Origin: Nocardioides marmorisolisilvae
GTDB lineage: Bacteria; Actinomycetota; Actinomycetes; Propionibacteriales; Nocardioidaceae
Assembly (NCBI RefSeq): GCF_003725775.1
Contig: NZ_RJSG01000002.1
Span: 1,839,871-1,903,870, forward strand
Direction of reading: 5' to 3'
DNA: 64,000 nucleotides
A program made the position numbers and the translations under genes. The number at the start of each line of letters is the position of its first letter. Position 1 is the first letter of the stretch. The notes beneath the pieces were generated by a model, which was given only the letters and a program-made list of their open reading frames with translations, was not told where the DNA came from and searched no databases. Shown here in pieces: positions 43,596-52,167 of this stretch.

Positions 43596-44993
43596 TCACC
43601 AGCAGGGCGGGTGCCGATCCAGCCACGGCGCGGCGTCCTCGACCTGGGCAGCCAGGCCGAGCAGAAGGTCCTCGCGCCCGGGTGCCGCGGCGAGCATGAC
43701 GCCGACTGGCAGCCGGTCCGGGGTGACGTGCAACGGCAGGGAGATCGCCGGGCTACCGGTCACGTTCCACATCGAGGTCCACGGGGTGAACCGCTTCTGC
43801 GCCTCGAAGTCGGCGGCCGGGTCCGCGTCGTTGCGCAGTGCGCCCACGGGAAGCGGCGGGACCGCGAGCGTCGGGGTCAGGACGACGTCGAAGGGCGCGA
43901 GCTCGGCCAAGGTCCGAGCAGCGATCCTCCGGAGCTCGCCGAGCGCCAGCCCGAACTCGGGCCCACCGATCGCCTCGCCCTTCTCCCCCAGCCACCGGGT
44001 CAACGGCTGCAGCAGACCCCGCGCCTCCTCCGGGATGTTCACGGTCGAGAGGCCGGTGAGCACGGCCCAGCAGGTCTCGAAGGTCGGCACCGCGTCGCGC
44101 GGCATCGGGGGCTCGATGTCGACGACCTCGTGGCCGAGCGACTCGAGCAGGGCTGAGGCGTCCTCCCAGGCGCGCACGCACTCGGGGTCGACGTCCGTCT
44201 CCGCGATGACGGGCTTCACGAACCGCGCCACGCGCAGACGGCCCGGCGCCACGTCGCAGGAAGAGAGGAACGACCGAGCGGACTCCGGTGCCCAGAACGG
44301 ATCGCCGATCGCACGACCGGCCATCACGTCGAGGAAGGCGGCGGCATCGCGCACGGTGCGGGCTAGTGGACCCGCGGTCGCGAGCCCGGTGATCTCGCCG
44401 TACATCGGAGCACCCGAGATGCGGCCGCGCGTCGGCTTGAGCCCGACGATGCCGCAGCAGCTCGCCGGGATCCGGATGGAGCCGCCTCCGTCCGATCCCT
44501 GGGCGAGCGGGACCAGACCGGCGCCGACCGCCGAGGCGGCGCCACCGCTGGAACCGCCGGCCATCCGGGTGGTGTCCCACGGGGTCACGGCCGGCGGCGC
44601 GACCGCGGACTCGGTGTAGCAGGGTGAGCCGAACTCGGGGGTGTTGGTCTTGCCGAGGCTGATCAGACCAGCCGCCTCGATCCGCAGGACCAGCTCGTCG
44701 CTGACCTCGGGGACGTAGTCGGCCAGCAGCCGGGAGCCGAACATCGTCCTGACCCCGGCGGTCGCGTTCAGGTCCTTGATCGCCGTCGGTACGCCGGCCA
44801 GCGGGCCGCTGCCCTGCACCGAGCCGGCTCTTGCTCGTGCCTCGTCCCCGGTCAGGAGCACGAACGCGCCGAGCGACGGGTTGAGTCGCTCGGCGCGTTC
44901 GGTGTAGTGGTCGACCAGCTCGGCCGGGGACGTCTCCCCGGCCGCGATGGCCGCACCCTGCTCGAGGGCGGTCAGGTCGTGCAGCTCGCTCAC
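43596..44993 (-). CDS. Amidase (amidase signature family)
   Basis: 465 aa. The Ser-Ser-Lys triad of the family is visible: PTAIKDLNATAG with the catalytic Lys near 72, and the glycine/serine-rich GGSSGGAASAVGAG near 147 with AQGSDGGGSIRIPAS near 164 carrying the cis-Ser and nucleophile. The family hydrolyses amides, including glutaminyl-tRNA amidotransferase substrates; length and lack of a GatA context suggest a stand-alone amidase. A dispersed GTTTCGACAAGCTCA repeat lies just upstream. Confidence 0.93.
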   Translation of the reverse strand: MSELHDLTALEQGAAIAAGETSPAELVDHYTERAERLNPSLGAFVLLTGDEARARAGSVQGSGPLAGVPTAIKDLNATAGVRTMFGSRLLADYVPEVSDELVLRIEAAGLISLGKTNTPEFGSPCYTESAVAPPAVTPWDTTRMAGGSSGGAASAVGAGLVPLAQGSDGGGSIRIPASCCGIVGLKPTRGRISGAPMYGEITGLATAGPLARTVRDAAAFLDVMAGRAIGDPFWAPESARSFLSSCDVAPGRLRVARFVKPVIAETDVDPECVRAWEDASALLESLGHEVVDIEPPMPRDAVPTFETCWAVLTGLSTVNIPEEARGLLQPLTRWLGEKGEAIGGPEFGLALGELRRIAARTLAELAPFDVVLTPTLAVPPLPVGALRNDADPAADFEAQKRFTPWTSMWNVTGSPAISLPLHVTPDRLPVGVMLAAAPGREDLLLGLAAQVEDAAPWLDRHPPCW

Positions 44994-45016
44994 GGCAGTG
45001 ACGCTAGTACGTCACC

Positions 45017-45033
45017 GGGTTTCGACAAGCTCA
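45017..45033. repeat. Dispersed repeat GGGTTTCGACAAGCTCA
   Basis: It is in the 54-bp gap between the amidase start and the FMN reductase stop. The reverse complement occurs twice inside the glycosylase-like gene (41747-41763 and 41786-41802). Similar GTTTCGACAAGCTCAACC sequences are common extragenic repeats in such genomes, from general knowledge. Confidence 0.7.
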
Positions 45034-45047
45034 ACCGACCAGGTGGG

Positions 45048-45590
45048 TCAGGCCGCGGAGGTCTCCGGGGCGAAGGCCACCAGCGTGTCCAGGGCGCCGC
45101 GGAGCTTGCCCTGCACCTCGGGGTCGTTGAGCACGTCGACGTCGATCGAGGTCTGCGAGACGGTGACGTCCTCAACCACGATGGCACCGGCGATCTTGGC
45201 CGACTTCTGGGTGTCCTCGTGGGCCCACTTGCCGCCGTACGGGGTCGGGGTGACGCCGACGACGCCCAGCGGCTTGCCCGCGATGGCGCCCTGGCCGTAA
45301 GGGCGGGAGAGCCAGTCGATGGCGTTGTTCAGCACGGCCGGCATGGTGGCGTTGTACTCGGGGGTGACGACGAGGACCCGGTCGGCCTTGCCGACCTGCG
45401 CGCGGAGCGCGGCGGCGGAGGCGGGGACCTCGGCACCGTCGATGTCCTCGTTGTAGAAGGGGACGTCGGCGAGACCGTCGACGATCTCGACCTCGACGCC
45501 GGCGGGAGCCTGGGCCTTGAGGGACTCGGCGACCTGGCGGTTGACGCTGTCGGCGCGGAGGCTGCCGACCAGAACGGCTACGTGTGTCAT
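45048..45590 (-). CDS. NADPH-dependent FMN reductase
   Basis: 180 aa flavodoxin-like fold. VLVGSLRADSVNRQVAESL at the start binds FMN phosphate, and TPEYNATMPAVLNNAIDWLS near 76 is the isoalloxazine loop. Members reduce FMN, quinones, azo compounds or chromate with NAD(P)H. It is divergent from a TetR gene over a 118-bp region with a clear operator. Confidence 0.94.
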   Translation of the reverse strand: MTHVAVLVGSLRADSVNRQVAESLKAQAPAGVEVEIVDGLADVPFYNEDIDGAEVPASAAALRAQVGKADRVLVVTPEYNATMPAVLNNAIDWLSRPYGQGAIAGKPLGVVGVTPTPYGGKWAHEDTQKSAKIAGAIVVEDVTVSQTSIDVDVLNDPEVQGKLRGALDTLVAFAPETSAA

Positions 45591-45630
45591 GGGGTGCTCC
45601 TGTGAGGGTGTGGGAACGCTTCTGAGTGCT

Positions 45631-45652
45631 AAACCGGACTACGGTCCGCTTT
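45631..45652. promoter_or_regulatory. TetR-type operator before the FMN reductase gene
   Basis: CGGAC-TACG-GTCCG (45635-45648) is a perfect core, and the flanks AAA/TTT extend it to 22 bp with one mismatched pair. It lies 41 bp upstream of the FMN reductase start and 57 bp before the TetR gene. Confidence 0.7.
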
Positions 45653-45696
45653 CATTCCCGGTTCCCAAAACTTTTTTTCTGTCCCCACCGCACCCC

Positions 45697-45702
45697 TAGG
45701 GT
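45697..45702 (+). promoter_or_regulatory. -10 element of a probably leaderless TetR gene
   Basis: TAGGGT fits TAnnnT and ends 6 bp before the ATG at 45709, which has no usual Shine-Dalgarno at proper distance. Confidence 0.4.
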
Positions 45703-45708
45703 GTGGGC

Positions 45709-46305
45709 ATGTCCGAGCCGGAGCTGCTGCCGATCCTGGGGCAGCCCCCGCGCGAGCGCCGGGACGCCGCCCGCAACCGCGACGCGGTGATGTGCGCGGC
45801 GCAGCAGCTCATCGACCACTGCGGCGTCGAGGCCGTCACCATGGACGCGGTCGCGGAGAAGGCCGGCGTCGGCAAGGGCACGATCTTCCGCCGGTTCGGC
45901 AACCGCGCCGGCCTGATGGCCGGGCTCCTCGACGAGTCCGAGGCCGCCTGGCAGGCGTCCGTGATCAGCGGACCGCCGCCGCTCGGCCCGGGCGCACCGC
46001 CCAAGGAGCGCCTGCTCGCGTTCGGCCGCTCCCGGCTGGAGGCCAACCTGCGGCACGCCGACCTGCTGCTCGCGGCGGTCGGCGCCGACACCGGCCGCAG
46101 CTACGCGGCGTACTCGTTCACCGCCACGCACGTGCGCTACCTGCTCAGCGAGCTCGGGGTGCACGGCGACATCGCACTGCTGGCGACCGCGATCCTGGCG
46201 CCGCTCGAGGTCCCGATCCTGCGTCAGCAGACGGGCGTGGAGAACATGAGCATCGACCGGATCATCGCCGGATGGGAGGACCTGGTCGAGCGTGTCCTGG
46301 CCTAG
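45709..46305 (+). CDS. TetR family regulator of the FMN reductase
   Basis: 198 aa. HTH: AVMCAAQQLIDHCGVEAVTM, then EKAGVGKGTIFRRFGNRAGL near residue 44; C-terminal helical domain with MAGLLDESEAAW. Divergent from the FMN reductase gene with a palindrome in between, so it probably represses it in response to a quinone or similar electrophile. A GTG 6 bp upstream is the only other start; ATG 45709 fits the -10. Confidence 0.88.
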   Translation: MSEPELLPILGQPPRERRDAARNRDAVMCAAQQLIDHCGVEAVTMDAVAEKAGVGKGTIFRRFGNRAGLMAGLLDESEAAWQASVISGPPPLGPGAPPKERLLAFGRSRLEANLRHADLLLAAVGADTGRSYAAYSFTATHVRYLLSELGVHGDIALLATAILAPLEVPILRQQTGVENMSIDRIIAGWEDLVERVLA

Positions 46306-46311
46306 CGGTTC

Positions 46312-47886
46312 CTAGGCATCGTGGCGGCGCAGGCCGAAGGTCAGACCGTCGATCAGCGCCTCCCACGAGGCCTCGATGACGTTGTGCCCGACGCCCACGG
46401 TCACCCAGGACGACTCCCCGTCCGAGGTCTCGATGAGAACCCGGGTGATCGCGTCGGTGCCGTGGCCCTGGTCGACGATCCGCACCTTGTAGTCGATCAG
46501 CTCGAACTTCACGACCTCGGGGTAGAGCCGCTCGATGGCCTGGCGCAGGGCGTGGTCCAGCGCGTTGACCGGCCCGTTGCCCTCCCCCACCATGACCAGG
46601 CGCTCGCCGCCGGCCATCAGCTTCACGGTCGCCTCAGATCCGGCCTCCGCGTCCGAGGCGGAGTCGGTGATCACCCGCCAGGACTCGATCTCGAAGTACG
46701 ACGGGCGCACGCCTTCCACCTGCTCGGCCAGCAGCAGCTCGAACGAGGCGTCCGCGGCGTCGAAGGTGTAACCGCGCTGCTCCAGCTCCTTGACCCGGGC
46801 CGTGACGCTCGCGATCACCTCGGGACCGAGGTCGAAGCCGAGCTCCTTGCCCTTGAGCTCGATGGAGGCACGACCGGCCATGTCGGAGACGAGCAAGCGC
46901 ATGTCGTTGCCGACGCCCTCCGGCTCCATGTGCTGGTACAGGTTCGGGTCGACCTTGATCGCGCTGGCGTGCAGGCCGGCCTTGTGGGCGAACGCCGAGA
47001 CGCCGACGTACGGCTGGCGCGAGGAGGGCGGCACGTTGGTGACCTCGGCGACCGCGTGCGCGATCCGGGTGGCGTCGCGCAGCAGACCGGCCGGCAGCAC
47101 CTGGCGGTCCAGCTTGAGCTCGAGGTTCGCGACCACGTTGATGAGGTCGGCGTTGCCGGTGCGCTCGCCGTACCCGTTGATGCAGCCCTGCACGTGCGTC
47201 GCGCCTGCGTCGACGGCGGCCAGGCTGTTGGCCACGGCGCACCCGGTGTCGTTGTGGGCGTGGATCCCGATCCGTCCGCCGGTCGTGGAGACGACGTCGT
47301 CGACGACGTCGCTGACCCAGTTCGGGAGCATCCCGCCGTTGGTGTCGCAGAGCGCGGCCACCTCGGCCCCGGCCTCGAACGCGACCCGCAGGACCTCGAG
47401 CGCGTAGTCGCGGTTGTCGCGGTAGCCGTTGAAGAAGTGCTCGGCGTCCAGGAAGACCCGCTGCCCCTCGGCGGTCAGGTGGCTGACGGTGTCGCGCACC
47501 ATCGCCAGGTTCTCCTCCAGGGTCGTCCGCAGCGCGAGCTCGACGTGCCGGTCGTGCGACTTGGCGACCAGGGTGACCACCGGGGCACCGGACTCGCGCA
47601 GCGCCGCCACCAGCGGGTCGTCGGCGGCTTTCATGCCGGCACGACGGGTGGCGCCGAACGCCGCGAGCTGGGCGTTCTGGAGCTTGAGCTCGTCACGCGC
47701 CTTGGCGAAGAACTCGGTGTCCTTCGGGTTCGCCCCCGGCCAGCCGCCCTCGATGAAGCCCACGCCGAGACCGTCGATGTGCCGCGCGATGGCGAGCTTG
47801 TCCGCCACGGAGAGGTTGAGGCCCTCCTGCTGCGCGCCGTCGCGCAGGGTGGTGTCGTAGACGTGGAACGCGTCTGCGGTGCTCAT
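46312..47886 (-). CDS. cimA: Citramalate synthase
   Basis: 524 aa of the alpha-isopropylmalate/homocitrate synthase family. [20 protein letters not shown] at the start holds the catalytic Arg-Asp of the TIM barrel and [17 protein letters not shown] the metal-binding HxH. A C-terminal LeuA-dimer regulatory domain follows (about 370-520). Citramalate synthase condenses pyruvate and acetyl-CoA to feed 2-oxobutyrate into isoleucine synthesis without threonine. That role fits its leader: three consecutive Ile codons and an attenuator lie upstream, so expression probably responds to isoleucyl-tRNA. It converges with the TetR gene. Confidence 0.93.
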   Translation of the reverse strand: MSTADAFHVYDTTLRDGAQQEGLNLSVADKLAIARHIDGLGVGFIEGGWPGANPKDTEFFAKARDELKLQNAQLAAFGATRRAGMKAADDPLVAALRESGAPVVTLVAKSHDRHVELALRTTLEENLAMVRDTVSHLTAEGQRVFLDAEHFFNGYRDNRDYALEVLRVAFEAGAEVAALCDTNGGMLPNWVSDVVDDVVSTTGGRIGIHAHNDTGCAVANSLAAVDAGATHVQGCINGYGERTGNADLINVVANLELKLDRQVLPAGLLRDATRIAHAVAEVTNVPPSSRQPYVGVSAFAHKAGLHASAIKVDPNLYQHMEPEGVGNDMRLLVSDMAGRASIELKGKELGFDLGPEVIASVTARVKELEQRGYTFDAADASFELLLAEQVEGVRPSYFEIESWRVITDSASDAEAGSEATVKLMAGGERLVMVGEGNGPVNALDHALRQAIERLYPEVVKFELIDYKVRIVDQGHGTDAITRVLIETSDGESSWVTVGVGHNVIEASWEALIDGLTFGLRRHDA

Positions 47887-47920
47887 CGGGTGTCCTTCGG
47901 ATCAGGGTGCTCTAGAACAA

Positions 47921-47949
47921 GAAAAAACCTCCCGTTGGGACGAGAGGTT
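47921..47949 (-). terminator. Attenuator terminator of cimA
   Basis: On the minus strand AACCTCTCGT and ACGGGAGGTT form a 10-bp stem (one C-A mismatch) with a 4-nt loop, followed at once by a run of six T. It lies between the leader peptide and the cimA start, 35 bp upstream of the latter. Confidence 0.9.
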
Positions 47950-47950
47950 G

Positions 47951-47975
47951 GCGCGGCGGGGAGGTCCCGTCGCGC
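47951..47975 (-). promoter_or_regulatory. Pause hairpin and antiterminator arm in the cimA leader
   Basis: The minus-strand segment folds as GCGCG-A-CGGG / CCCG-C-CGCGC, a hairpin reaching the leader stop codon. Its central ACCTCCC can alternatively pair with GGGAGGT of the downstream terminator, so the two structures exclude each other as in classical attenuators. Pairing is read by eye. Confidence 0.7.
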
Positions 47976-48022
47976 TAGTGAATGATGATGCTTGCTGCGT
48001 GCACGGTTCGAGTGTGCCACAT
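47975..48022 (-). CDS. cimA leader peptide with Ile-Ile-Ile
   Basis: A 15-codon ORF: MWHTRTVHAASIIIH then TAG. Three consecutive isoleucine codons (ATC ATC ATT, 47989-47981) precede the stop by one codon. The stop abuts the pause hairpin, and the terminator follows. This is the layout of a leader peptide that couples ribosome stalling at scarce Ile-tRNA to readthrough into cimA. No strong Shine-Dalgarno is visible, so translation may begin on a leaderless or near-leaderless message. Confidence 0.8.
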   Translation of the reverse strand: MWHTRTVHAASIIIH

Positions 48023-48052
48023 CAGGCGGAGCGGTACCGGGGAGGTTGAGGA

Positions 48053-48877
48053 ATGAGACGAGCGCTCGTGCTCGGCGGCGGTGGCGTCACCGGCGTCGCC
48101 TGGGAGCTCGGCATCCTGGCCGGCCTGGCCGAGCAGGGCGTCGACCTGACCGGCGCCGACACCGTGATCGGCACCTCGGCCGGATCCGTCGTCGGCACCC
48201 GGATCACCACCGGCACCCTGGCCCACGCCTACGAGGACCAGCTGCGCCCGCCGGACGGCGAGCTCGCTGCGAAGCTCGGGCCGACGACGTTGATCAAGCT
48301 CGGCGTGATGCTCGCCCGTCCCGGCGAGGAGGCCGCCAAGTGGCGCCGCCTCGGCGCGGCCTCCGCGAAGGCTCACCCCGAGTCCCCGGACGCACGGCGC
48401 GAGGTGATCCGCTCCCGCATCGGCGACCCGGCGTGGCCGGACCGCGACCTGCGGGTGACGGCCGTCGACACCGACCGTGGCGCGTTCGTGGTCTTCGACC
48501 GCGCCTCGGGCGTGAGCCTGCTCGACGCCGTCGCGGCCAGCTGTGCGGTGCCGCTGGTGTGGCCGCCGGTCCCGATCAACGGCACCACGTACGTCGACGG
48601 GGGCATCCGGTCCCCCGCCAACGCCGACCTCGCCGAGGGCTGCGACGTGGTGATCGTGCTGGCTCCCGGGACGCAGGCGCTGTCCCGCGAGCACAGCATC
48701 AGCCGCCAGCTCGCGCGCACCGGGGCGACCCGCACGCTGCTCGTCGCCCCGGACCCCGAGGCGCTGAAGGAGATGGGCTCGAACGTCCTCGATCCGGCGT
48801 ACCGGAAGGCGGCGGCGCTCACCGGCCTGCGCCAAGGGCTGACGCTGGCGTCCGAGGTCGCCGAGATCTGGGGCTAG
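48053..48877 (+). CDS. Patatin-like phospholipase family protein
   Basis: 274 aa. The oxyanion loop GGGGVTG at 8-14, the nucleophile elbow GTSAG near 40, and the Asp of the dyad in DGGIRSPANAD near 181 define the catalytic core of patatin/RssA-type serine hydrolases. Such proteins cleave lipids or lysophospholipids; the substrate is unknown. GGAGG upstream. It is divergent from cimA. Confidence 0.92.
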   Translation: MRRALVLGGGGVTGVAWELGILAGLAEQGVDLTGADTVIGTSAGSVVGTRITTGTLAHAYEDQLRPPDGELAAKLGPTTLIKLGVMLARPGEEAAKWRRLGAASAKAHPESPDARREVIRSRIGDPAWPDRDLRVTAVDTDRGAFVVFDRASGVSLLDAVAASCAVPLVWPPVPINGTTYVDGGIRSPANADLAEGCDVVIVLAPGTQALSREHSISRQLARTGATRTLLVAPDPEALKEMGSNVLDPAYRKAAALTGLRQGLTLASEVAEIWG

Positions 48878-48893
48878 TGGTCGGGCGAACTGG

Positions 48894-48933
48894 CCCGTCG
48901 AAACCATCACATCCCCGCCGAAATTTCGACGGG
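48894..48933. terminator. Inverted repeat between patatin gene and ilvE
   Basis: CCCGTCGAAA and TTTCGACGGG are a perfect 10-bp inverted repeat with a 20-nt loop. It lies between the convergent patatin and ilvE genes, 17 bp and 43 bp from their stop codons. No long T-run. Confidence 0.65.
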
Positions 48934-48975
48934 TAAGTGACGGCTTCCCGTGTGCTGATGGGAATCCGACAGCCC

Positions 48976-50064
48976 TCAGGCCTTCGTGACCTGGTGCATC
49001 CAGTGGAAGTCATCCGTCGCACGGCCGTACTGGATGTCGATCAGGCGCTGACGGATCTCGGTGGTGAGCTGACCGGTCTCGGTCGAGCCCTGCACCTCGC
49101 CGCCGTCCCACTTCAGGGTGCCGACGGGCGTGATCACGGCAGCGGTCCCGCAGGCGAAGACCTCGGTGATCTCGCCCGAGGTGATGCCGTCGCGCCACTC
49201 GTCGATGGAGAACTTGCGCTCCTCGACCTTGTGGCCGGCCTGGTGGGCGATCTCGATGATCGCCGAGCGGGTGATGCCCTCGAGGATCGTGCCGGTGGCG
49301 GGGGTGACGATGTGGCCGTCGGCGAAGACGAAGTACATGTTCATCCCGCCGAGCTCCTCGACGTACTTGCCCTCCTGGGCGTCGAGGAAGACGACCTGGT
49401 CGCAGCCCTGGCCGATGGCCTCCTGCTGGGCGACGAGCGAGCTGGCGTAGTTGCCGCCGGTCTTGGCGGCACCCATGCCACCGCGCCCCGCCCGGGTGTA
49501 CTCCTCGGTGAGCCACAGCGTGAGCGGCTTGATGCCACCCTTGAAGTAGGCGCCGGCCGGCGAGGCGATCACCATGAAGGTGACGTGCTGGCTCGGACGC
49601 ACCCCGAGGAACGCCTCGGTCGCGATCATGAACGGACGGATGTACAGGCTCTTCTCCGAGCCGGCCTCCGGGACCCAGCGCTGGTCGACCTCGACCAGGG
49701 CGTCGACCGCCTGGACGAAGTCCTCGGGCTCTAGCACCGGCAGGGCGAGCCGGTGCGAGGACCGCTTCATCCGCTCGGCGTTCGCGTACGGGCGGAAGGA
49801 CCAGATCGATCCGTCCGCGTGCCGGTAGGCCTTCATGCCCTCGAAGGTCTCCTGCGCGTAGTGCAGGACGGCGGTGGCCGGGTCCAGCGTCAACGGCCCG
49901 TACGCCGTGACGCGGGCGTCGTGCCAGCCCTTCTCGGGAGTCCACTCGACGGTGAACATGTGGTCGGTGAAGTACGTGCCGAAGCCCGGGTCGGACAGGA
50001 TCTGGGTGACCTCCGCGGCCGAGCGCGGGTTCGCCGACGGGACGATCGAGATGTCGAGGGTCAT
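48976..50064 (-). CDS. ilvE: Branched-chain amino acid aminotransferase
   Basis: 362 aa, fold-type IV PLP enzyme of the BCAT II type. HYAQETFEGMKAYRHADGSI near 87, SLYIRPFMIAT near 155 and the PLP lysine in GMGAAKTGGNYASSL near 208 are diagnostic, followed by LGGMNMYFVFADGHIVTPAT. It transaminates the keto acids of leucine, isoleucine and valine. leuB lies upstream on the same strand with an intervening hairpin. Confidence 0.97.
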   Translation of the reverse strand: MTLDISIVPSANPRSAAEVTQILSDPGFGTYFTDHMFTVEWTPEKGWHDARVTAYGPLTLDPATAVLHYAQETFEGMKAYRHADGSIWSFRPYANAERMKRSSHRLALPVLEPEDFVQAVDALVEVDQRWVPEAGSEKSLYIRPFMIATEAFLGVRPSQHVTFMVIASPAGAYFKGGIKPLTLWLTEEYTRAGRGGMGAAKTGGNYASSLVAQQEAIGQGCDQVVFLDAQEGKYVEELGGMNMYFVFADGHIVTPATGTILEGITRSAIIEIAHQAGHKVEERKFSIDEWRDGITSGEITEVFACGTAAVITPVGTLKWDGGEVQGSTETGQLTTEIRQRLIDIQYGRATDDFHWMHQVTKA

Positions 50065-50109
50065 GGGACGAGGTTATCTCTCTGTGGCGGGTGGTTAGTA
50101 GTCGTTAAC

Positions 50110-50154
50110 GCCCGCCTTCGGGTCTCCCCGTGTCCCGAGGACCTCCTGGCGGGC
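50110..50154 (-). terminator. Hairpin after leuB
   Basis: GCCCGCC and GGCGGGC (7 bp) enclose an inner TCGGG/CCCGA stem in a 45-nt element starting at the leuB stop. It may terminate or attenuate transcription between leuB and ilvE, which are 89 bp apart. Confidence 0.5.
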
Positions 50155-51218
50155 TAGCCGGCTACTCGAGCGGCGATGCGGTCGCCGATCTCGGGCGTGC
50201 TCAGCGCAGCACCCGGCTCGCGGGAGGCGAGGTCGGCGATGACCGCCGCCTCGACCTTCTGCGCCGCCTCGGTCAGCCCGAGGTGGTCGAGCATCAGCGA
50301 GACCGAGAGGATCGCGGCGGTCGGGTCGGCCTTCTGCTGCCCGGCGATGTCGGGCGCGGAGCCGTGCACCGGCTCGAACATCGAGGGCGCGGTCCGGTCC
50401 GGGTTCACGTTGCCGCTCGCCGCCAGGCCGATGCCACCGGTCACGGCGGCGGCCAGGTCGGTGATGATGTCGCCGAACAGGTTGTCGGTGACGATCACGT
50501 CGAAGCGCGCCGGGTCGGTGGTCATGAAGATCATCGCGGCGTCGATGTGCATGTAGTCGGTGCTCACCTCGGGGTACTCGGCGGCAACCTCCTGGAACAG
50601 GCGCCACCAGACCGAGCCGGCGTTGACCAGCACGTTGGTCTTGTGGACCAGGGTGAGCTTCTTGCGCGGGCGGCGCTGGGCCCGGGCGAACGCGTCGCGG
50701 ACGACCCGCTCGACGCCGAAGGCGGTGTTCACCGAGACCTCGGTGGCGACCTCCTGCGGCGTACCGACGCGCAGGGCGCCGCCGTTGCCGGTGTAGGGAC
50801 CCTCGGTGCCCTCGCGGACCACCACGAAGTCGACCTCGCCGGGGTTGGCGAGCGGCGAGACCGAGCCCGGGAAGATCCGGGACGGACGCAGGTTCACGTA
50901 GTGGTCGAGCTCGAAGCGCAGCCGCAGCAGCAGTCCGCGCTCCAGGATGCCCGGGGGCAGGTTCGGGTCGTTGGGCTTGCCACCGACGGCACCGAGCAGG
51001 ATCACGTCGTGCTGACGGATCTCCTCGAGCACCGAGTCCGGGAGCACCTCGCCCGTGGCGAGGTAGCGCTCGGCACCCAGGTCGTACCGGGTCGGCTCGA
51101 ACTTCACGTCGGCAGGCATGACCACCTCGAGGACCTTCAGGGCCTCGGCGGTGACCTCAGTACCGATCCCGTCTCCGGGGATGACGGCGAGCTTGAGCGA
51201 CTGGGTGGTGGCAGACAT
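50154..51218 (-). CDS. leuB: 3-isopropylmalate dehydrogenase
   Basis: 354 aa. [20 protein letters not shown] at the start, the substrate-binding arginines in [14 protein letters not shown], and the metal/NAD region [20 protein letters not shown] and [19 protein letters not shown] are typical of the isopropylmalate dehydrogenase family. It oxidatively decarboxylates 3-isopropylmalate in leucine synthesis. The frame extends to 51272, but ATG 51218 fits the family; it lies 10 bp after a 41-codon small gene. Confidence 0.96.
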   Translation of the reverse strand: MSATTQSLKLAVIPGDGIGTEVTAEALKVLEVVMPADVKFEPTRYDLGAERYLATGEVLPDSVLEEIRQHDVILLGAVGGKPNDPNLPPGILERGLLLRLRFELDHYVNLRPSRIFPGSVSPLANPGEVDFVVVREGTEGPYTGNGGALRVGTPQEVATEVSVNTAFGVERVVRDAFARAQRRPRKKLTLVHKTNVLVNAGSVWWRLFQEVAAEYPEVSTDYMHIDAAMIFMTTDPARFDVIVTDNLFGDIITDLAAAVTGGIGLAASGNVNPDRTAPSMFEPVHGSAPDIAGQQKADPTAAILSVSLMLDHLGLTEAAQKVEAAVIADLASREPGAALSTPEIGDRIAARVAG

Positions 51219-51228
51219 GCGGGCGAGC

Positions 51229-51354
51229 CTAGTTGTCGTCGGGGCGCTGACCGCCGTTGTCTCGCAGGTCAAGCGCGGCCTGGACGGCCTCGTGCGAGAG
51301 CGGGCTCTCGGGGTTGTTCCTGGCCGGGCCCCACTCGGGGTACATCTCGTACAT
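51229..51354 (-). CDS. 41-codon small protein upstream of leuB
   Basis: An ORF of 41 codons starting [20 protein letters not shown] and ending RPDDN. GAAGGAAAG gives a Shine-Dalgarno at suitable distance before the ATG, and the stop lies 10 bp before leuB, so it probably shares its message. A Glu/Pro-rich, helical, non-hydrophobic protein of unknown role. I believe similar small genes lie there in relatives but cannot confirm it. Confidence 0.65.
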   Translation of the reverse strand: MYEMYPEWGPARNNPESPLSHEAVQAALDLRDNGGQRPDDN

Positions 51355-51599
51355 AGGACTTTCCTTCGTCACGGAGGGGTTCGTAGACCGCTGGGCGAGA
51401 AACGCCGAACTCCGCGACGAGGTGGCCTACTCCGAAGTGGCCTCGCCGCGGCGGTCGATGGATACGAACACGCTCCGCATGATGGAACGAGGGTAGATCG
51501 GAACCGGCGCCGGTGAGCAGGTATTAACCGAGACGTCCCACGATCCGAGACTTCGCGCCAGATTCCGGACCGGCGCGAACCGTTTGGCAAGGTAGACGC
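51355..51599. other. Gene-free region between leuB operon and methyltransferase
   Basis: 245 bp divergent region. It must hold the leuB-side promoter and that of the methyltransferase, but I find no convincing -35/-10 pair. A plus-strand open frame here (to 51496) lacks a ribosome-binding site and overlaps the 41-codon gene. Confidence 0.5.
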
Positions 51600-52166
51600 A
51601 TGAGTGCCCCTCCCGAGGTCCCGGCGATCGTCTCCCGTGCGTTCGACGTGTCCCGACGGGCCGGGTACGTGTCGTTCTGCCGCAACGAGACCGGCCGGCT
51701 GCTCGCCGCCCTCGCCGCGACCCGCACCGGGACGATGGCCGAGTTCGGCACGGGCTGCGGCGTCGGCACCGCGTGGCTGCGCTCAGGCGCACGCCCGGGC
51801 GCGATGATCCTCTCCGCCGAGCTCGACGAGAAGCTGGCCGTGGCCGCCCAGGAGATCTTCACCGACGACGACCAGGTCGAGGTGCTCGCCGCCGACTGGT
51901 CGACGCTGCGCAACAAGGGCCCCTACTCGCTGCTGTTCCTCGACCCGTCCTCCCCCGAGGACGCTTCGGTCGACTCGGTCGCCGACCTGGTCGAGCCCGG
52001 CGGGATCGTCGTGATGGACGACTTCACGCCGTGCGAGATGTGGCCGCCGATCACGCTCGGGCGCGTCGACACGCTGCGCGAGTCCTGGCTGACCGACGAC
52101 CGCTTCACCGCGGTCGAGGTGATGGTCGCGCCGGACGCCTCTGCGCTGATCGCGACGAAGAACTAG
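51600..52166 (+). CDS. Class I SAM-dependent methyltransferase (O-methyltransferase-like)
   Basis: 188 aa. Motif I is AEFGTGCGVGTAWLRSG near 42, followed by ILSAELDEKLAVAAQEIF (motif post-I), LLFLDPSSPED near 114 and GGIVVMDDFTP near 135, the metal-dependent catechol O-methyltransferase pattern. The methyl acceptor is unknown. AAGGTAG precedes the ATG. The 3' end meets the yczE gene end to end with 1 bp between. Confidence 0.88.
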   Translation: MSAPPEVPAIVSRAFDVSRRAGYVSFCRNETGRLLAALAATRTGTMAEFGTGCGVGTAWLRSGARPGAMILSAELDEKLAVAAQEIFTDDDQVEVLAADWSTLRNKGPYSLLFLDPSSPEDASVDSVADLVEPGGIVVMDDFTPCEMWPPITLGRVDTLRESWLTDDRFTAVEVMVAPDASALIATKN

Positions 52167-52167
52167 T

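Noticed and set aside
45671-45679. T-rich run CTTTTTTTC before the TetR gene considered as a terminator
   Set aside because: No adjacent hairpin of adequate strength; the nearest dyad is better explained as an operator.
47975-48910. Long minus-strand frame ending in SIIIH
   Set aside because: Most of it is antisense to the patatin gene. Only the last 15 codons make sense, as the cimA leader peptide.
51257-51496. 79-codon plus-strand frame beside leuB
   Set aside because: Its first half is antisense to the 41-codon gene that has a good ribosome-binding site, and no start signal is visible.
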